Part shown: piece by piece, positions 34,933 to 44,200 of the stretch
How positions within the stretch are numbered: position 1 is the stretch's first letter
How the letters are laid out: each line of letters begins with the position of its first letter
Assembly (NCBI RefSeq): GCF_003122365.1
Contig: NZ_CP029254.1
Coordinates: 3,615,001 to 3,679,000, forward strand
Length of the DNA stretch: 64,000 bases
Direction of reading: 5' to 3'
Source: Streptomyces spongiicola
GTDB taxonomy: Bacteria; Actinomycetota; Actinomycetes; Streptomycetales; Streptomycetaceae
Notes under the pieces: generated by a model
Told to the model about the DNA's origin: nothing
Databases searched by the model: none
What the model saw: only the letters and a program-made list of their open reading frames with translations
Position numbers and translations under genes: made by a program

Positions 34933-36038
34933 CGGATATGTCCGAAGATGGACTCGTCGTCACCGGTGCGGGTGTGGTCACGCCGTGGGGTGACTCGCCG
35001 GAGGTGGCTGCGGCGGCGGGCGGGGTGCCGATGGCGGATGCCGACGACTGGTTCGACCACCGGGAGCGGCTCGGGCCGCGCGGCTACAAGTACTTCCCGG
35101 CGGCCGCCCAGTACGCCCTCGCCGCGGCGCGGGGCGCGCTCGCCGACGGGGGTCGGCCCGACGCGGTCCCGGCAGACCGGCGCGGGCTTCTGCTCGCCAC
35201 CAACGCCGGGCTCGCCGGGCTCTTCGACGCCATGGACGCCACTGTCGCCGAGTCGGGTGCGGCGGGTATCTCCCCCGCCTCGGCCCCGTACTTCGCGGTC
35301 AACGTCCTTGGCAACCGGCTGGCCGTCGAGTTCGCCCTCAACGGCTTCGCGCTGACCGTCGCCACGGCCCGTACGGCGGCGCTGGACGCGCTGTCCACCG
35401 CGGCTCTGGTGCTGGCGTCCGGCCGCGCCGACGCGCTGGTGCTGGCGGCAACCGAGGAACCCGTCCCGGACGGCCGGGGCGGCGGGGGCGAGCAGGGCGC
35501 CGCGGTGCTCACGCTGGAGACCCCGGCCGGGGCGCGGGCACGCGGCTCGGCGGTACGCGCGACAGTGCGGGCCCGCTCCCTGTTCGTACCGCCTGCCGCA
35601 CTGGCCAACCAGGCGGGACGGACCCGCGCCGCCCGCGCCCTCACCACGGCGCTGGCGGAGCTGACCGCTCCGGGAGACCGCCCTGTCACGCTCCACCTCG
35701 ATCTGGACGGCTCCCAGGTCGCCGAAGCGGTCGCGTCCGCGGTGGTCTCCCGCCGCCCGGTCCCGCCCGGAGACGCTCCCCTGACCGACACCCCGGAACA
35801 CCCCCGCCGCGGCCCGGCGGCAGACCCGGCACCGCGGACCGGGTGTCTGGGCCCTGCCCTGGCCGTGGCCCACGCCGTCACCACGCGGGACGGGGTCGGC
35901 CGGCTGGTCGTTTGTGCGACCGGCGCCGGGCATGTGGCGCTCGTGCGTGTCTCCCCCGTAACCGCGCCGTCCGTACCTCCCGCGTCTGTCGAACCACCCC
36001 ACCGCACACAGGAGTCAGAGCATGCTGAAGTCGCTTGA
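34929..36038 (+). CDS. Chain-length-factor-like ketosynthase homologue (Cys replaced by Arg)
   Basis: 369 residues. The N-terminus GLVVTGAGVVTPWGDSPEVA is ketosynthase-like, and the acyl-pocket region is recognisable (YFAVNVLGNRLAVEFALNG), but the active-site Cys position reads Arg in TVATARTAALDALSTA and the second His boxes are missing. The C-terminal third is degenerate and Pro-rich. It is the predicted CLF partner of ketosynthase 3. It overlaps the reductase gene by 17 bp. Confidence 0.75.
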   Translation: MTDMSEDGLVVTGAGVVTPWGDSPEVAAAAGGVPMADADDWFDHRERLGPRGYKYFPAAAQYALAAARGALADGGRPDAVPADRRGLLLATNAGLAGLFDAMDATVAESGAAGISPASAPYFAVNVLGNRLAVEFALNGFALTVATARTAALDALSTAALVLASGRADALVLAATEEPVPDGRGGGGEQGAAVLTLETPAGARARGSAVRATVRARSLFVPPAALANQAGRTRAARALTTALAELTAPGDRPVTLHLDLDGSQVAEAVASAVVSRRPVPPGDAPLTDTPEHPRRGPAADPAPRTGCLGPALAVAHAVTTRDGVGRLVVCATGAGHVALVRVSPVTAPSVPPASVEPPHRTQESEHAEVA

Positions 36039-36837
36039 GGGCAGTTGGTGCCTGGTCCTCGGGGTTTCCAGTGGGATCGGGCGAGCCATCGCCCTAGGGC
36101 TCGCCGAGGAGGGTGTCCATGTCGCCGGCGTGCACTTCGACACGGCGTCGCGTGCCGAGGAGGTCGAGGAATTCGTCGGGGAGATCCGGGGCAAGGGGGT
36201 CGAGGCGCATTTCTTCAACGCCAACGCCGCCTCCCGGAGCACCCGGCAGGAGGTCGTCCCCCGGCTGGCCGAGCTGACCGGCAGCACCGGCGGCGTCCGT
36301 ATCCTGGTCCACTCGCTCGCCTTCGGCACCCTTGTGCCGTTTCTGCCGCGCGCCGGCTGGGACAAGCAGATCAACGAACGCCAGCTGGAGATGACCCTCG
36401 ACGTCATGGCGCACAGCCTCGTGTACTGGACACAGGACCTGCTCGCGGCGGGCCTGCTGCGCGACGGCTCGAAGGTCTACGCGATGACGAGCGCCGGCAC
36501 CTCCCAGGCGCTGCCCAGCTACGGCGCGGTCTCGGCGGCCAAGTCCGCCCTGGAGGCCCATGTCCGGCAGTTGGCATGCGAACTGGCCCCCCGGGGCGTC
36601 GCCGTGAACGCGCTGCGCGCCGGCACCACCCTCACCCCGGCCCTGCGGCGCATCCCCGAACACGCCGGCTACGTCGAGCGCGCCGCCGAGAACAACCCCC
36701 ACGGCCGGCTGACCCGGCCGGAGGACGTCGCGGACGCCGTGGCGCTGCTGTCGCGCACCGAGTCCTCCTGGCTGACCGGCAACACCATCGGCGTGGACGG
36801 CGCGGAACTGCACGCCGCCGCCGGCGCCTGGGGCTGA
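36022..36837 (+). CDS. FabL/FabI-like enoyl-ACP reductase (SDR)
   Basis: 271 residues. The cofactor motif is LVLGVSSGIGRAIALGLAEE (GxxxGIG, as in FabL). HSLAFGTL corresponds to the FabI/FabL HSxAF segment. The catalytic residues are in the spacing Tyr-x6-Lys (SYGAVSAAKSALEAH), the signature of enoyl reductases rather than the Tyr-x3-Lys of ketoreductases. It probably reduces one or more double bonds, so the chain is likely not a full polyene. A different reduction or a repurposed SDR is possible. Confidence 0.75.
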   Translation: MLKSLEGSWCLVLGVSSGIGRAIALGLAEEGVHVAGVHFDTASRAEEVEEFVGEIRGKGVEAHFFNANAASRSTRQEVVPRLAELTGSTGGVRILVHSLAFGTLVPFLPRAGWDKQINERQLEMTLDVMAHSLVYWTQDLLAAGLLRDGSKVYAMTSAGTSQALPSYGAVSAAKSALEAHVRQLACELAPRGVAVNALRAGTTLTPALRRIPEHAGYVERAAENNPHGRLTRPEDVADAVALLSRTESSWLTGNTIGVDGAELHAAAGAWG

Positions 36838-36915
36838 CCGACCATGACCTCCGCGACCTCCAGGACCTCCACGACCTCTCGATCTCCCGACCTTCACCGA
36901 CAGGAGCAGACAGCG

Positions 36916-38034
36916 ATGAGTGCCAGTCTTGCCGCCGGGGCGGACCCGGACACCCTGGTCGTATCCGGCTGGTCGGCCGCCTCGCCGTACGGGCTCGGTG
37001 CCGAGGCCTTCGCTGACGGGGTGCGGGAGGGCCGGGACGGCGTGCACGCCGCAGACGATGCCCTCGACCTCGGCCCCTACGACCGGTCCGGGCACATCCC
37101 GGGTTTCGACATCAGGGCGGTGCTCGGTCGCAAGGGCACCCGGTCGATGGACCGGGCCACCGCGCTCGCCGTCGCCACCGCCGGGATGCTCCTGGAACAG
37201 GCTGGCGGCGGGCTGGCCCAGGACGACCCGGAGGCCGTGGGCATGGTGCTTGGCACCGGGCACGGCAGCGTCCAGAGCATCATGGACTTCACCCGGGACT
37301 CCCTGACCGGTGAGAAGCCCTTCCACGTCGACCCGGCCCTGTTCCCCAACACCGTGATGAACCGGGCCGCCGGTCAGAGCGCGATCTGGCACACCCTGCG
37401 CGGCCCCAACACCACGGTCGCGGGCGGCGCCCTGACCGGCCTGCTCGCCCTCAACTACGCGGCCCGGCTGCTGCGCCGGGGCCATTGCGAGGCCGTCCTG
37501 TGCGGCGCCGTCGAGGAATTCTCCACCGAGCGTGCCTGGCTGGAGTACCGGGCCCGCGCCTCCGGCCCTCACCAGCAGCCGACCGGGCCGCTCGGCGAAG
37601 GCTGCGCGCTCTTCCTGCTGGAGCCGCTCGGCCGGGCCCGCGCCCACGGCCGCCCCGCGCTCGCCACGCTGCTCGGCAGCCGCTTCGTCGCCTTCCACGC
37701 CCCGGAGCGTGCTCACAACTCGGTCGTGCGTGCGGTCACCGAGGCACTCAAGGAGGCCGACGTACGGCCCGACGAGGTCGCCCTGCTCGTGCCGTCCGAC
37801 TGTGGCGGCCCGCTCGGCGGCCGTGAGGACGCGGCGCTCGCCTCGATCTTCGGCGAGCATCAGCCACCCCGGTTGCGCCTGCGCCACCTGATCGGCGACC
37901 TGGGCGCCGCCTCCGCCTCCCTCCAGCTGGCAGCCGCCGTCACCGCGACGGAAGCGGACCGCCCCGTGCTCGTTACCTCGGTCGACCCCGACGGCCAGAC
38001 CGGGGCGGTCGTCCTGCGCACCGGTGCGCGGTGA
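36916..38034 (+). CDS. Ketosynthase homologue lacking catalytic Cys (third CLF-like protein)
   Basis: 372 residues from ATG 36,916 (AGGAG at 36,902-36,906); an upstream in-frame ATG at 36,844 lacks a site. The fold is thiolase-like (VVSGWSAASPYGLGAEAF; MDRATALAVATAGMLLEQAG), but the Cys position reads Gly in NTTVAGGALTGLLALNYA, and the usual His boxes are replaced (PSDCGGPLGGRED; RHLIGDLGAASASLQL). It may partner ketosynthase 1 or act as a scaffold. The gene is separated from its neighbours by 78 and 229 bp. Confidence 0.7.
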   Translation: MSASLAAGADPDTLVVSGWSAASPYGLGAEAFADGVREGRDGVHAADDALDLGPYDRSGHIPGFDIRAVLGRKGTRSMDRATALAVATAGMLLEQAGGGLAQDDPEAVGMVLGTGHGSVQSIMDFTRDSLTGEKPFHVDPALFPNTVMNRAAGQSAIWHTLRGPNTTVAGGALTGLLALNYAARLLRRGHCEAVLCGAVEEFSTERAWLEYRARASGPHQQPTGPLGEGCALFLLEPLGRARAHGRPALATLLGSRFVAFHAPERAHNSVVRAVTEALKEADVRPDEVALLVPSDCGGPLGGREDAALASIFGEHQPPRLRLRHLIGDLGAASASLQLAAAVTATEADRPVLVTSVDPDGQTGAVVLRTGAR

Positions 38035-38263
38035 CGCGGCGTGCGCCCTCGACGCGGGGCTGCACAGGCGTCGTACGGATCTCGGCAATCGTCTCACCGG
38101 GGCCTCGCGGCAAGCGGTGCCCTCGGTGGGAGCCGGGGCGATCCGCGCGGCGCGCCCTGGGCGCGTTCTCCCCGCCGGCAGGCGTCGTGGAGCCTACCGG
38201 CTGCGCCGCCTGCTCCTGCACCTCTCGTACGCCAACCACCATCCGGAAGGACGCGTGTACCCC

Positions 38264-38530
38264 ATGTCCGACATCACCACGGCACCCGTACTCGACAAGG
38301 AACAGCTGCGTGACCTGGTCGCCGACGTCCTCGATCTGGACGTCGCCGAGGTCACCGACGACGCCCACTTCACGGAGGACCTGGACGTCGACTCGCTGAT
38401 GGCGCTGGAGATCACCGTGCGCCTGGAGAAGGAGTACGGTGTCAAGCTCGCCGAAGCCGAGCTGGCCTCGATCACCTCCCTGCAGGGCACCTACGAACTG
38501 CTCGACCGCAAGCTGCGGGAGTCCCGGTGA
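38264..38530 (+). CDS. Acyl carrier protein (second)
   Basis: 88 residues starting MSDITTAPVLDKEQLRDLVA, ATG 38,264 about 12 bases after GGAAGGA. The pantetheine site is HFTEDLDVDSLMALEITVRL, a canonical DSL. Frames extend upstream but the translation there is Arg-rich and meaningless. It is followed with a 4-bp overlap by the FabZ-like pair, so it is likely the carrier on which the reductive cycle runs. Confidence 0.93.
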   Translation: MSDITTAPVLDKEQLRDLVADVLDLDVAEVTDDAHFTEDLDVDSLMALEITVRLEKEYGVKLAEAELASITSLQGTYELLDRKLRESR

Positions 38531-38940
38531 GCGCTGCCTCGCCGCTGGGCGACCTTGAGCTGATCCGCACCGGCCCGAAGGGCGCGGTCGGTGCCTTCAA
38601 CGCGCCGGAGGACGGCCCGGTCATGGCCGGCCACTATCCCGGGTTCCCCGTGCTGCCCGGGGTGTTCCTCATCGAGGCCGCCGACCGCACGGTCCGTCAG
38701 TGGGCCAAGGACAACCCCGCCGAACCGTCCGGTGAGGTGGAGCTGATCGCCATGGACCGGTGCCGCTTCCACAGGCCCGTCTTTCCGGGAGACCGGGTGC
38801 TGGCCGATGTCACGGTCGCCGACAACGCGGCCGGGCTGCTGTTCAAGGCGGCCATCGCCACCAACCGCGGCAGGGCCGCCGACATCCGGCTGCGCTACCG
38901 CGTCCGGGACGGCCGGGATCAGGAAGAGGGCACGTCATGA
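38527..38940 (+). CDS. FabZ-like hotdog dehydratase (catalytic subunit)
   Basis: 137 residues from a GTG. The FabZ active site is intact: His and Glu lie in AGHYPGFPVLPGVFLIEAAD. The rest follows the family (MDRCRFHRPVFPGDRVLADV). It removes water from beta-hydroxyacyl-ACP to give a trans double bond. Its partner is probably the next protein, which lacks the His. Confidence 0.85.
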   Translation: MSAASPLGDLELIRTGPKGAVGAFNAPEDGPVMAGHYPGFPVLPGVFLIEAADRTVRQWAKDNPAEPSGEVELIAMDRCRFHRPVFPGDRVLADVTVADNAAGLLFKAAIATNRGRAADIRLRYRVRDGRDQEEGTS

Positions 38941-39440
38941 CGGCGTACGGCATCGACCGCATCAAGAACACCATTCCGCACCGCGGGGAGATCCTCCTGG
39001 TCGACCGCGTCACGCAGGTGACGCCGGGCGAGAGCCTGACCGCGCTCAAGGCGGTCTCGGGCAACGAGCCCTGCTACGCGCCTCTCGGCCAGGACGCCGC
39101 AGCCGCCGACTACGCCTATCCCACCTCCCTGGTGATCGAGTCCTGGGCACAGTCCGCGGTGCTGCTGTCCGTGTGGGAAAACCCCAACCCGGACGTGCTG
39201 GCCGGGAAGGTCGAACTCGCTGGCGCCATCAATGAGGTGGCCTTCGGCGTGCGCGTCCACCCCGGGGACGTCATGGAGCACCGAGTGCGCCTCGTGAAGT
39301 CAGTCGACGAGACGGCGATCCTCGCGGGCGAGACATACTCCGCCGGCCGTGAGGTGCTGCGCATCAGCTCCTTCGTGGTGGCGCTGCGTGGTGTTTCGGA
39401 ACTGCTGCCGGCGCCCGACCGCGCCCTGTCGAAGGTGTGA
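38937..39440 (+). CDS. FabZ-like hotdog protein lacking the catalytic His
   Basis: 167 residues. The FabZ N-terminus [20 protein letters not shown] and the Glu-helix [18 protein letters not shown] are present, but the segment that should read GHFPGxP is replaced by [12 protein letters not shown] with no His. It most likely forms a heterodimer with the preceding FabZ-like protein, an arrangement reported for highly reducing type II and aryl-polyene dehydratases. ATGA coupling on the left, TGA followed by GAGGAGA for the next gene. Confidence 0.8.
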   Translation: MTAYGIDRIKNTIPHRGEILLVDRVTQVTPGESLTALKAVSGNEPCYAPLGQDAAAADYAYPTSLVIESWAQSAVLLSVWENPNPDVLAGKVELAGAINEVAFGVRVHPGDVMEHRVRLVKSVDETAILAGETYSAGREVLRISSFVVALRGVSELLPAPDRALSKV

Positions 39441-39451
39441 GGAGACACGTG

Positions 39452-40210
39452 ATGTCCGCAGCGAGTGATACCCACGGCGACAAGGTCGCCCTGGTCACCG
39501 GAGGGTCCCGCGGCATCGGCCGTGCGGTCGTCGAACGGCTGGCCCGCGACGGTTACGACATCGGCTTCTGCTACCGCTCCGACGCGCAGGCCGCCGCCGT
39601 GGTGGAGAAGGAGTTGCGCGAGCTGGGCCGCCGGGTGCTCTCCCTGCGGGTGGACGTGACCGACCGCGCCCAGGTGCGGGACTTCGTCACCGCGGCCGAG
39701 GAGGAGCTGGGCCCGGCGGCGGCCGCGGTCACCTCGGCCGGCATCACCCGCGACAACCCGCTGGTGCTGATGCCGGACGAGGACTGGGACGCAGTGCTGC
39801 GCACCAACCTGGACGGCACCTACAATCTGTGCCGTGCGGTGGCCTTCCCGATGACCAAGCGCGGCGGCGGTGCCGTCGTCACGCTCTCCTCGGTGGCCGG
39901 GATCGCGGGCAACGCGGGCCAGACCAACTACTCGGCGTCCAAGGCGGGGATCATCGGCTTCACCCGGTCCCTGGCGAAGGAGGGCGGCCGGCACGGCGTC
40001 CGGGCCAACACGGTGGCGCCCGGCTTCATCGACACCGACATGACCTCGGTGCTGCCGCCGAAGGTGTCGAAGGAGATGCTGGGCCGCATTCCGCTGAAAC
40101 GGTTCGGCCGCCCGGATGACGTCGCCGCGCTGGTCTCCTTCCTGGTCTCGCCCGAGGCGTCGTACATCACGGGCCAGGTCTTCCAGGTCGACGGCGGCAT
40201 CGCGCTGTGA
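39452..40210 (+). CDS. FabG-type 3-oxoacyl-ACP reductase
   Basis: 252 residues from ATG 39,452 (GAGGAG 7 bases upstream). SDR motifs: [19 protein letters not shown], catalytic Ser in [13 protein letters not shown], YxxxK in [15 protein letters not shown], and the FabG-like [13 protein letters not shown]. It reduces beta-ketoacyl-ACP to the beta-hydroxy form using NADPH. It is the ketoreductase of the cluster, beside the dehydratase pair. Confidence 0.92.
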   Translation: MSAASDTHGDKVALVTGGSRGIGRAVVERLARDGYDIGFCYRSDAQAAAVVEKELRELGRRVLSLRVDVTDRAQVRDFVTAAEEELGPAAAAVTSAGITRDNPLVLMPDEDWDAVLRTNLDGTYNLCRAVAFPMTKRGGGAVVTLSSVAGIAGNAGQTNYSASKAGIIGFTRSLAKEGGRHGVRANTVAPGFIDTDMTSVLPPKVSKEMLGRIPLKRFGRPDDVAALVSFLVSPEASYITGQVFQVDGGIAL

Positions 40211-40941
40211 GCGGCACGGCGGGCGGGCGCCGCCGCACCCGGCGGCACCCGCGCTTCTACTTCTCGCTGCGCAGCCCCTACTCCTGGCTCGCCTACCGGG
40301 ACCTGACGGCCCACCACCCGCGCTTGGCGGCCGCCCTGGAGTGGGTACCGTACTTCGAGCCGGACGAGCTGAGCCGCAAGCTGCTCGACGAGGCCGGCGG
40401 GTCCTTCCCCTACACCCCGATGAGCCCGGAGAAGCACCGCTACATCCTCCAGGACGTGCGGCGCCTGGCCGCCGAGCGGGGGCTGTCCCTGAGCTGGCCC
40501 GTGGACCGCGAGCCGGTGTGGGAGGTGCCTCACCTCGGCTATCTGGCCGCGGCCCGGCACGGCATGGGCCCCGAGTACATCTCGCTCGCCGCCCGGGCCC
40601 GCTGGGAGCTCGGGCAGGACATCTGCGACCGTTCGGTGATCGGCGGCTTCGGCGCTCGACTCGGCCTAGACGACGCAGAGTTGGCGTCAGCGTCGGACGA
40701 TCCCGAGCTGCGTGCCGAGGGTGTGCGGGTGCTGCTGGAGATCCAGCGCGACGGCGTCTTCGGGGTGCCCTTCTTCGTCGACCACTACGACAAGTACTGG
40801 GGCGTCGACCGGCTGCCCGCCTTCGTGGCGGCGCTCACCGGCCGCTCTCCCGAACTCGCGGAACCCCCGGCCGACCCGGAGGTTGCGCTTACCGAGCCCG
40901 AGCGGTCCGTCGACGACGGCCATGCGGGCGGATGCGGCTGA
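40207..40941 (+). CDS. HCCA-isomerase/DsbA-fold protein (kappa-GST-like)
   Basis: 244 residues, ATG-less GTG start overlapping the ketoreductase stop. It opens with the family signature [19 protein letters not shown] and contains [22 protein letters not shown], where a GVPxF cis-Pro motif marks the thioredoxin fold. 2-Hydroxychromene-2-carboxylate isomerases of this class interconvert double-bond geometry. From memory, such a gene recurs in cinnamoyl-lipid gene sets, where an E/Z isomerisation precedes ring closure of a polyene. That would suggest an arene or Z-alkene in this product; it is inference. Confidence 0.8.
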   Translation: MSGTAGGRRRTRRHPRFYFSLRSPYSWLAYRDLTAHHPRLAAALEWVPYFEPDELSRKLLDEAGGSFPYTPMSPEKHRYILQDVRRLAAERGLSLSWPVDREPVWEVPHLGYLAAARHGMGPEYISLAARARWELGQDICDRSVIGGFGARLGLDDAELASASDDPELRAEGVRVLLEIQRDGVFGVPFFVDHYDKYWGVDRLPAFVAALTGRSPELAEPPADPEVALTEPERSVDDGHAGGCG

Positions 40942-41123
40942 GCCGCCCTTTCGGCCGACCGTGTCCGGGGCCGCCGTACGCCACCGCTTCCCCCTGGCCG
41001 CGTACGGCATCCGCGGCCGCCGTATGTCACCGTGCACCCCTGGCGCCGTACGGCGGCCGTTGCCGTCCGGTCGGCCGTCCGCCGTTTCGAACCGATCCGC
41101 CCCTCCCGATGCCCGGAAGGCCG

Positions 41124-41141
41124 CATATAGGTGCCGCATAG
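41124..41141 (+). promoter_or_regulatory. Direct heptamer repeat, SARP-type operator candidate (site 2)
   Basis: CATATAG at 41,124-41,130 and CGCATAG at 41,135-41,141 (11-bp period), followed by CGGGC. It lies in the 277-bp gene-free gap 40,942-41,218, 77 bp before the acyl-AMP ligase fusion gene. It matches sites 1 and 3 in spacing and in the TATAG/ATAGCG core. Confidence 0.65.
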
Positions 41142-41218
41142 CGGGCGCCGGTTGGGTGAACGACATACCACTGCTGTGCGACCGCGGCCCCACCAGCCGC
41201 AGAGGGTGAGTAGTTGGG

Positions 41219-44200
41219 GTGACCGACTTCGAGAGCTTCGTCAGCGCGCTGCGCCGCAGGGCCGCACGGAAGCCCGCTCACGGCGCCGTCCGGTTCAGTA
41301 CCGGGCCGGCCGAGGAGAGCCTGACCTACGCGGAACTGGACCGGGCCGCACGGTCCGCGGCCCAGTGGCTGCGCGGGCGGGTGGCGACCGGCGACCGGGT
41401 GCTGGTGTCCTGCGGTCCCGGCACCGGGTTCCTCCGGGCTTTCCTCGGCTGCCTCTACGCGGGTGCCGTGCCCGTCCCGGTGCCGCTGCCCGGTGGCTTC
41501 GGGCGCCAGGAGGCCCGTACGACGGCGATCGCCGCGGACACCGGGGCTCGCCTGGTGCTCACCGATGCGGCGGGTCTGTCCGCGGTGGAGCGCTGGCTGG
41601 AGGGTGAGCGGACGGCGCTCGCCGGGATCACGGCCGCCGCAGTGGAGTCCGCGGAGCGCGCCGGGGACGCGGAGGCCTGGGCCGAACACACCGTTGAACC
41701 CGACGAGTTGTGCTTCCTGCAGTACACCTCGGGGTCGACCGGCGAGCCGAAGGGCGTGATGGTTCCGCACGGCGCGCTGGTGCACAACCTGCGGCTGATG
41801 CGCGACAGCCACGACTGGCACGGCGGCATGACCTGGTGCAGCTGGCTGCCCGCTTACCATGACATGGGACTCATCGCGATGATGCTGGCCCCGCTGTATC
41901 TGGGCGGGACCGCGGTGCTGATGTCGGCGACCGAGTTCCTCAAACGGCCCGTCGCCTGGCTGCGGCTGATCGCCCGGCACAAGGCCGACATCAGCTGCGC
42001 GCCGAACTTCGCGTACGACCTGTGCGCGCGCCGCCTCACCGAGGAGCAGACCGCCGGGCTGGACCTGTCCCACTGGCGCTACGCCTGCAACGGCGCCGAG
42101 CCCGTGGACGCCGCGACCCTCGCCCGCTTCGCGGAGCGGTTCGCGGGCGCGGGCTTCTCGCCGCACTCCCTGCTGCCCGGCTACGGCCTCGCCGAGTCCA
42201 CGCTCTACGTCTCCGGCACGCCCGTGGACGAGCCGCCGACGGTGCTGCGTGTGGACACGGGGGCGCTGGCCGGCGGCCTGGTGACGGAGGCGGAGAGCCG
42301 GTCCGGTGGGGCGGTGCAGGAGCTGGTGAGCAGCGGGGTCGTGCGCGGGCTTGACGTACGTGTCGTGGATGCCGACACGGGTGCGGTGCTGCCCGACGGC
42401 CGGGTCGGCGAGATCTGGATCCGCGGCGACAGCGTGGCGCTCGGCTACTGGAACCGGCCGGAGGAGACCGAGCGGACGTTCCGCGCGGTCACGGCCGACG
42501 GTACCGGGCCGTTTCTGCGCACCGGTGACCTGGGGGCGCTGTGCGACGGCCACCTGTATGTGACCGGCCGCCTCAAGGAAATGATCATCGTGCATGGCCG
42601 GAACCTGTATCCGCACGACATCGAGCGCGAACTGCGTGACCTCGACCCGGCCTTCGGTGACCTGCCCGCCGCGGTCTTCGCCTCCTGCCCCGGCGGCTCC
42701 GTCGCGGAGGAGATCGTCGCCGTCCAGGAGGTCCACAGCCGCGGCGTCCCCGCTGAGACCCTCGCCACCCTGGCCCGCACCGCCCGCGCCCGCCTGGCCC
42801 AGCGCCTGGGCGTCCGGGTCGGCGGCGTGGTCCTTGTCAAGCCCGGCCGTATCCAGCGCACCACGAGCGGCAAGATCCGACGCACGCTTATGCGCGCGCT
42901 GTTCGAGAGGGCCGAACTCATCGTGCTGAACGAGGAGTTGTCACCCGAGCTGCGCGCGGCGTTCCGCACCCAGGGGGATGCTGCCGACGCAACACCCGGC
43001 GGCCGGGCGAACGGCGTCGGGAACTCGGCGGGCGGCGTGGCCGTGGCCTGCGGGGTCGGTCGGGACGCGGATGAGATGCGAGTGCTGTCTGTGGCCGAGG
43101 GCGGGGCGTGGGATCCGTATGCGCTCGGCCGGGAGCTGGAGGTGCGGCTGGGGGATCCCGGGGACGGCCGGCGGGCGTTCTCCCACCGGGGCAGTGCGCA
43201 GGCCGACCGGGCGGAGGAGTTCCCGGCGGACGTGTGCCGGGAGCTGGACGAGCTGGGGCTGCCCCGGTGGTTCGTGCCCGCCCCGTTCGGTGGCGAACTG
43301 CGCAGCGCCGAGGAACTGTCGCAGCTCATCCGGATCCTGGCCCGGCGGGATTTCACCGTCGCGCTCGGGCACGCCAAGACCTATCTCGGTGCCGTGTCGG
43401 TCTGGCTGGCGGGGCGGTCCGAGCAGGCCGGAGCTCTCGCGGCACGGGTGTGCGAGGGGGCCGTCGTCTCCCTCGCGCTCACCGAGCGGGCCCACGGCAG
43501 CGACCTGCTCGCCGGCGAGCTGCGCGCCGAGCGCACCGCGGGCGGGTGGCGGCTGGACGGCGAGAAGTGGCTGATCAACAACGCCGGACGGGCCGAGCTC
43601 GTGTGCGTCCTGGCGCGCGCCGAGCCCGACGGCGGCAGCCGCGGCTTCAGCCTGTTCCTCGTCGACAAGGCGCGGCTGGCTCCCGGCACCTGGCGCCCCC
43701 TCCCGCGCGTCCCCACCCACGGTGTGCGCGGCGCCGACATCAGCGGTGTCGCCTTCGACGGCGCCGAACTCCCCGCCGACGCGCTGGTCGGCGCCGAAGG
43801 GGAAGGCCTGGAGATCGTCCTCAAGGGCTTCCAGGTCACCCGCACCCTGTGTTCGGCGATGTCCCTCGGCATGGCCGACCACGCCCTGCGCATCGCCACC
43901 GGCTTCTCCCGCACCCACCGGCTCTACGGCCGTCCCCTGGCCCACCTGCCGCACGCCGCGCGGACCCTCGCCGAGGCCTACGCCGATCTGCTGGCCATGG
44001 AGGCCGCGAGCCTCGTCGCGACCCGCTCCGTGCACACTCTGACCGAGGAGCTGAGCGCGGTCTCCGCGGTGGTGAAGTACCTCGTGCCCACCCTCGGCGA
44101 CGAGGTCATCGGCGCGCTGCGCGGACTGCTCGGCGCCCGCGCCATGCTGGTCGAGGACTTCGCCGACGGCGCCTTCCAGAAGCTGGAGCGCGACCACCGG

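Noticed and set aside
38024..38263. N-terminal extension of the second ACP
   Set aside because: The frame is open but encodes Arg-rich sequence without ACP character; ATG 38,264 gives a normal ACP with a ribosome-binding site.
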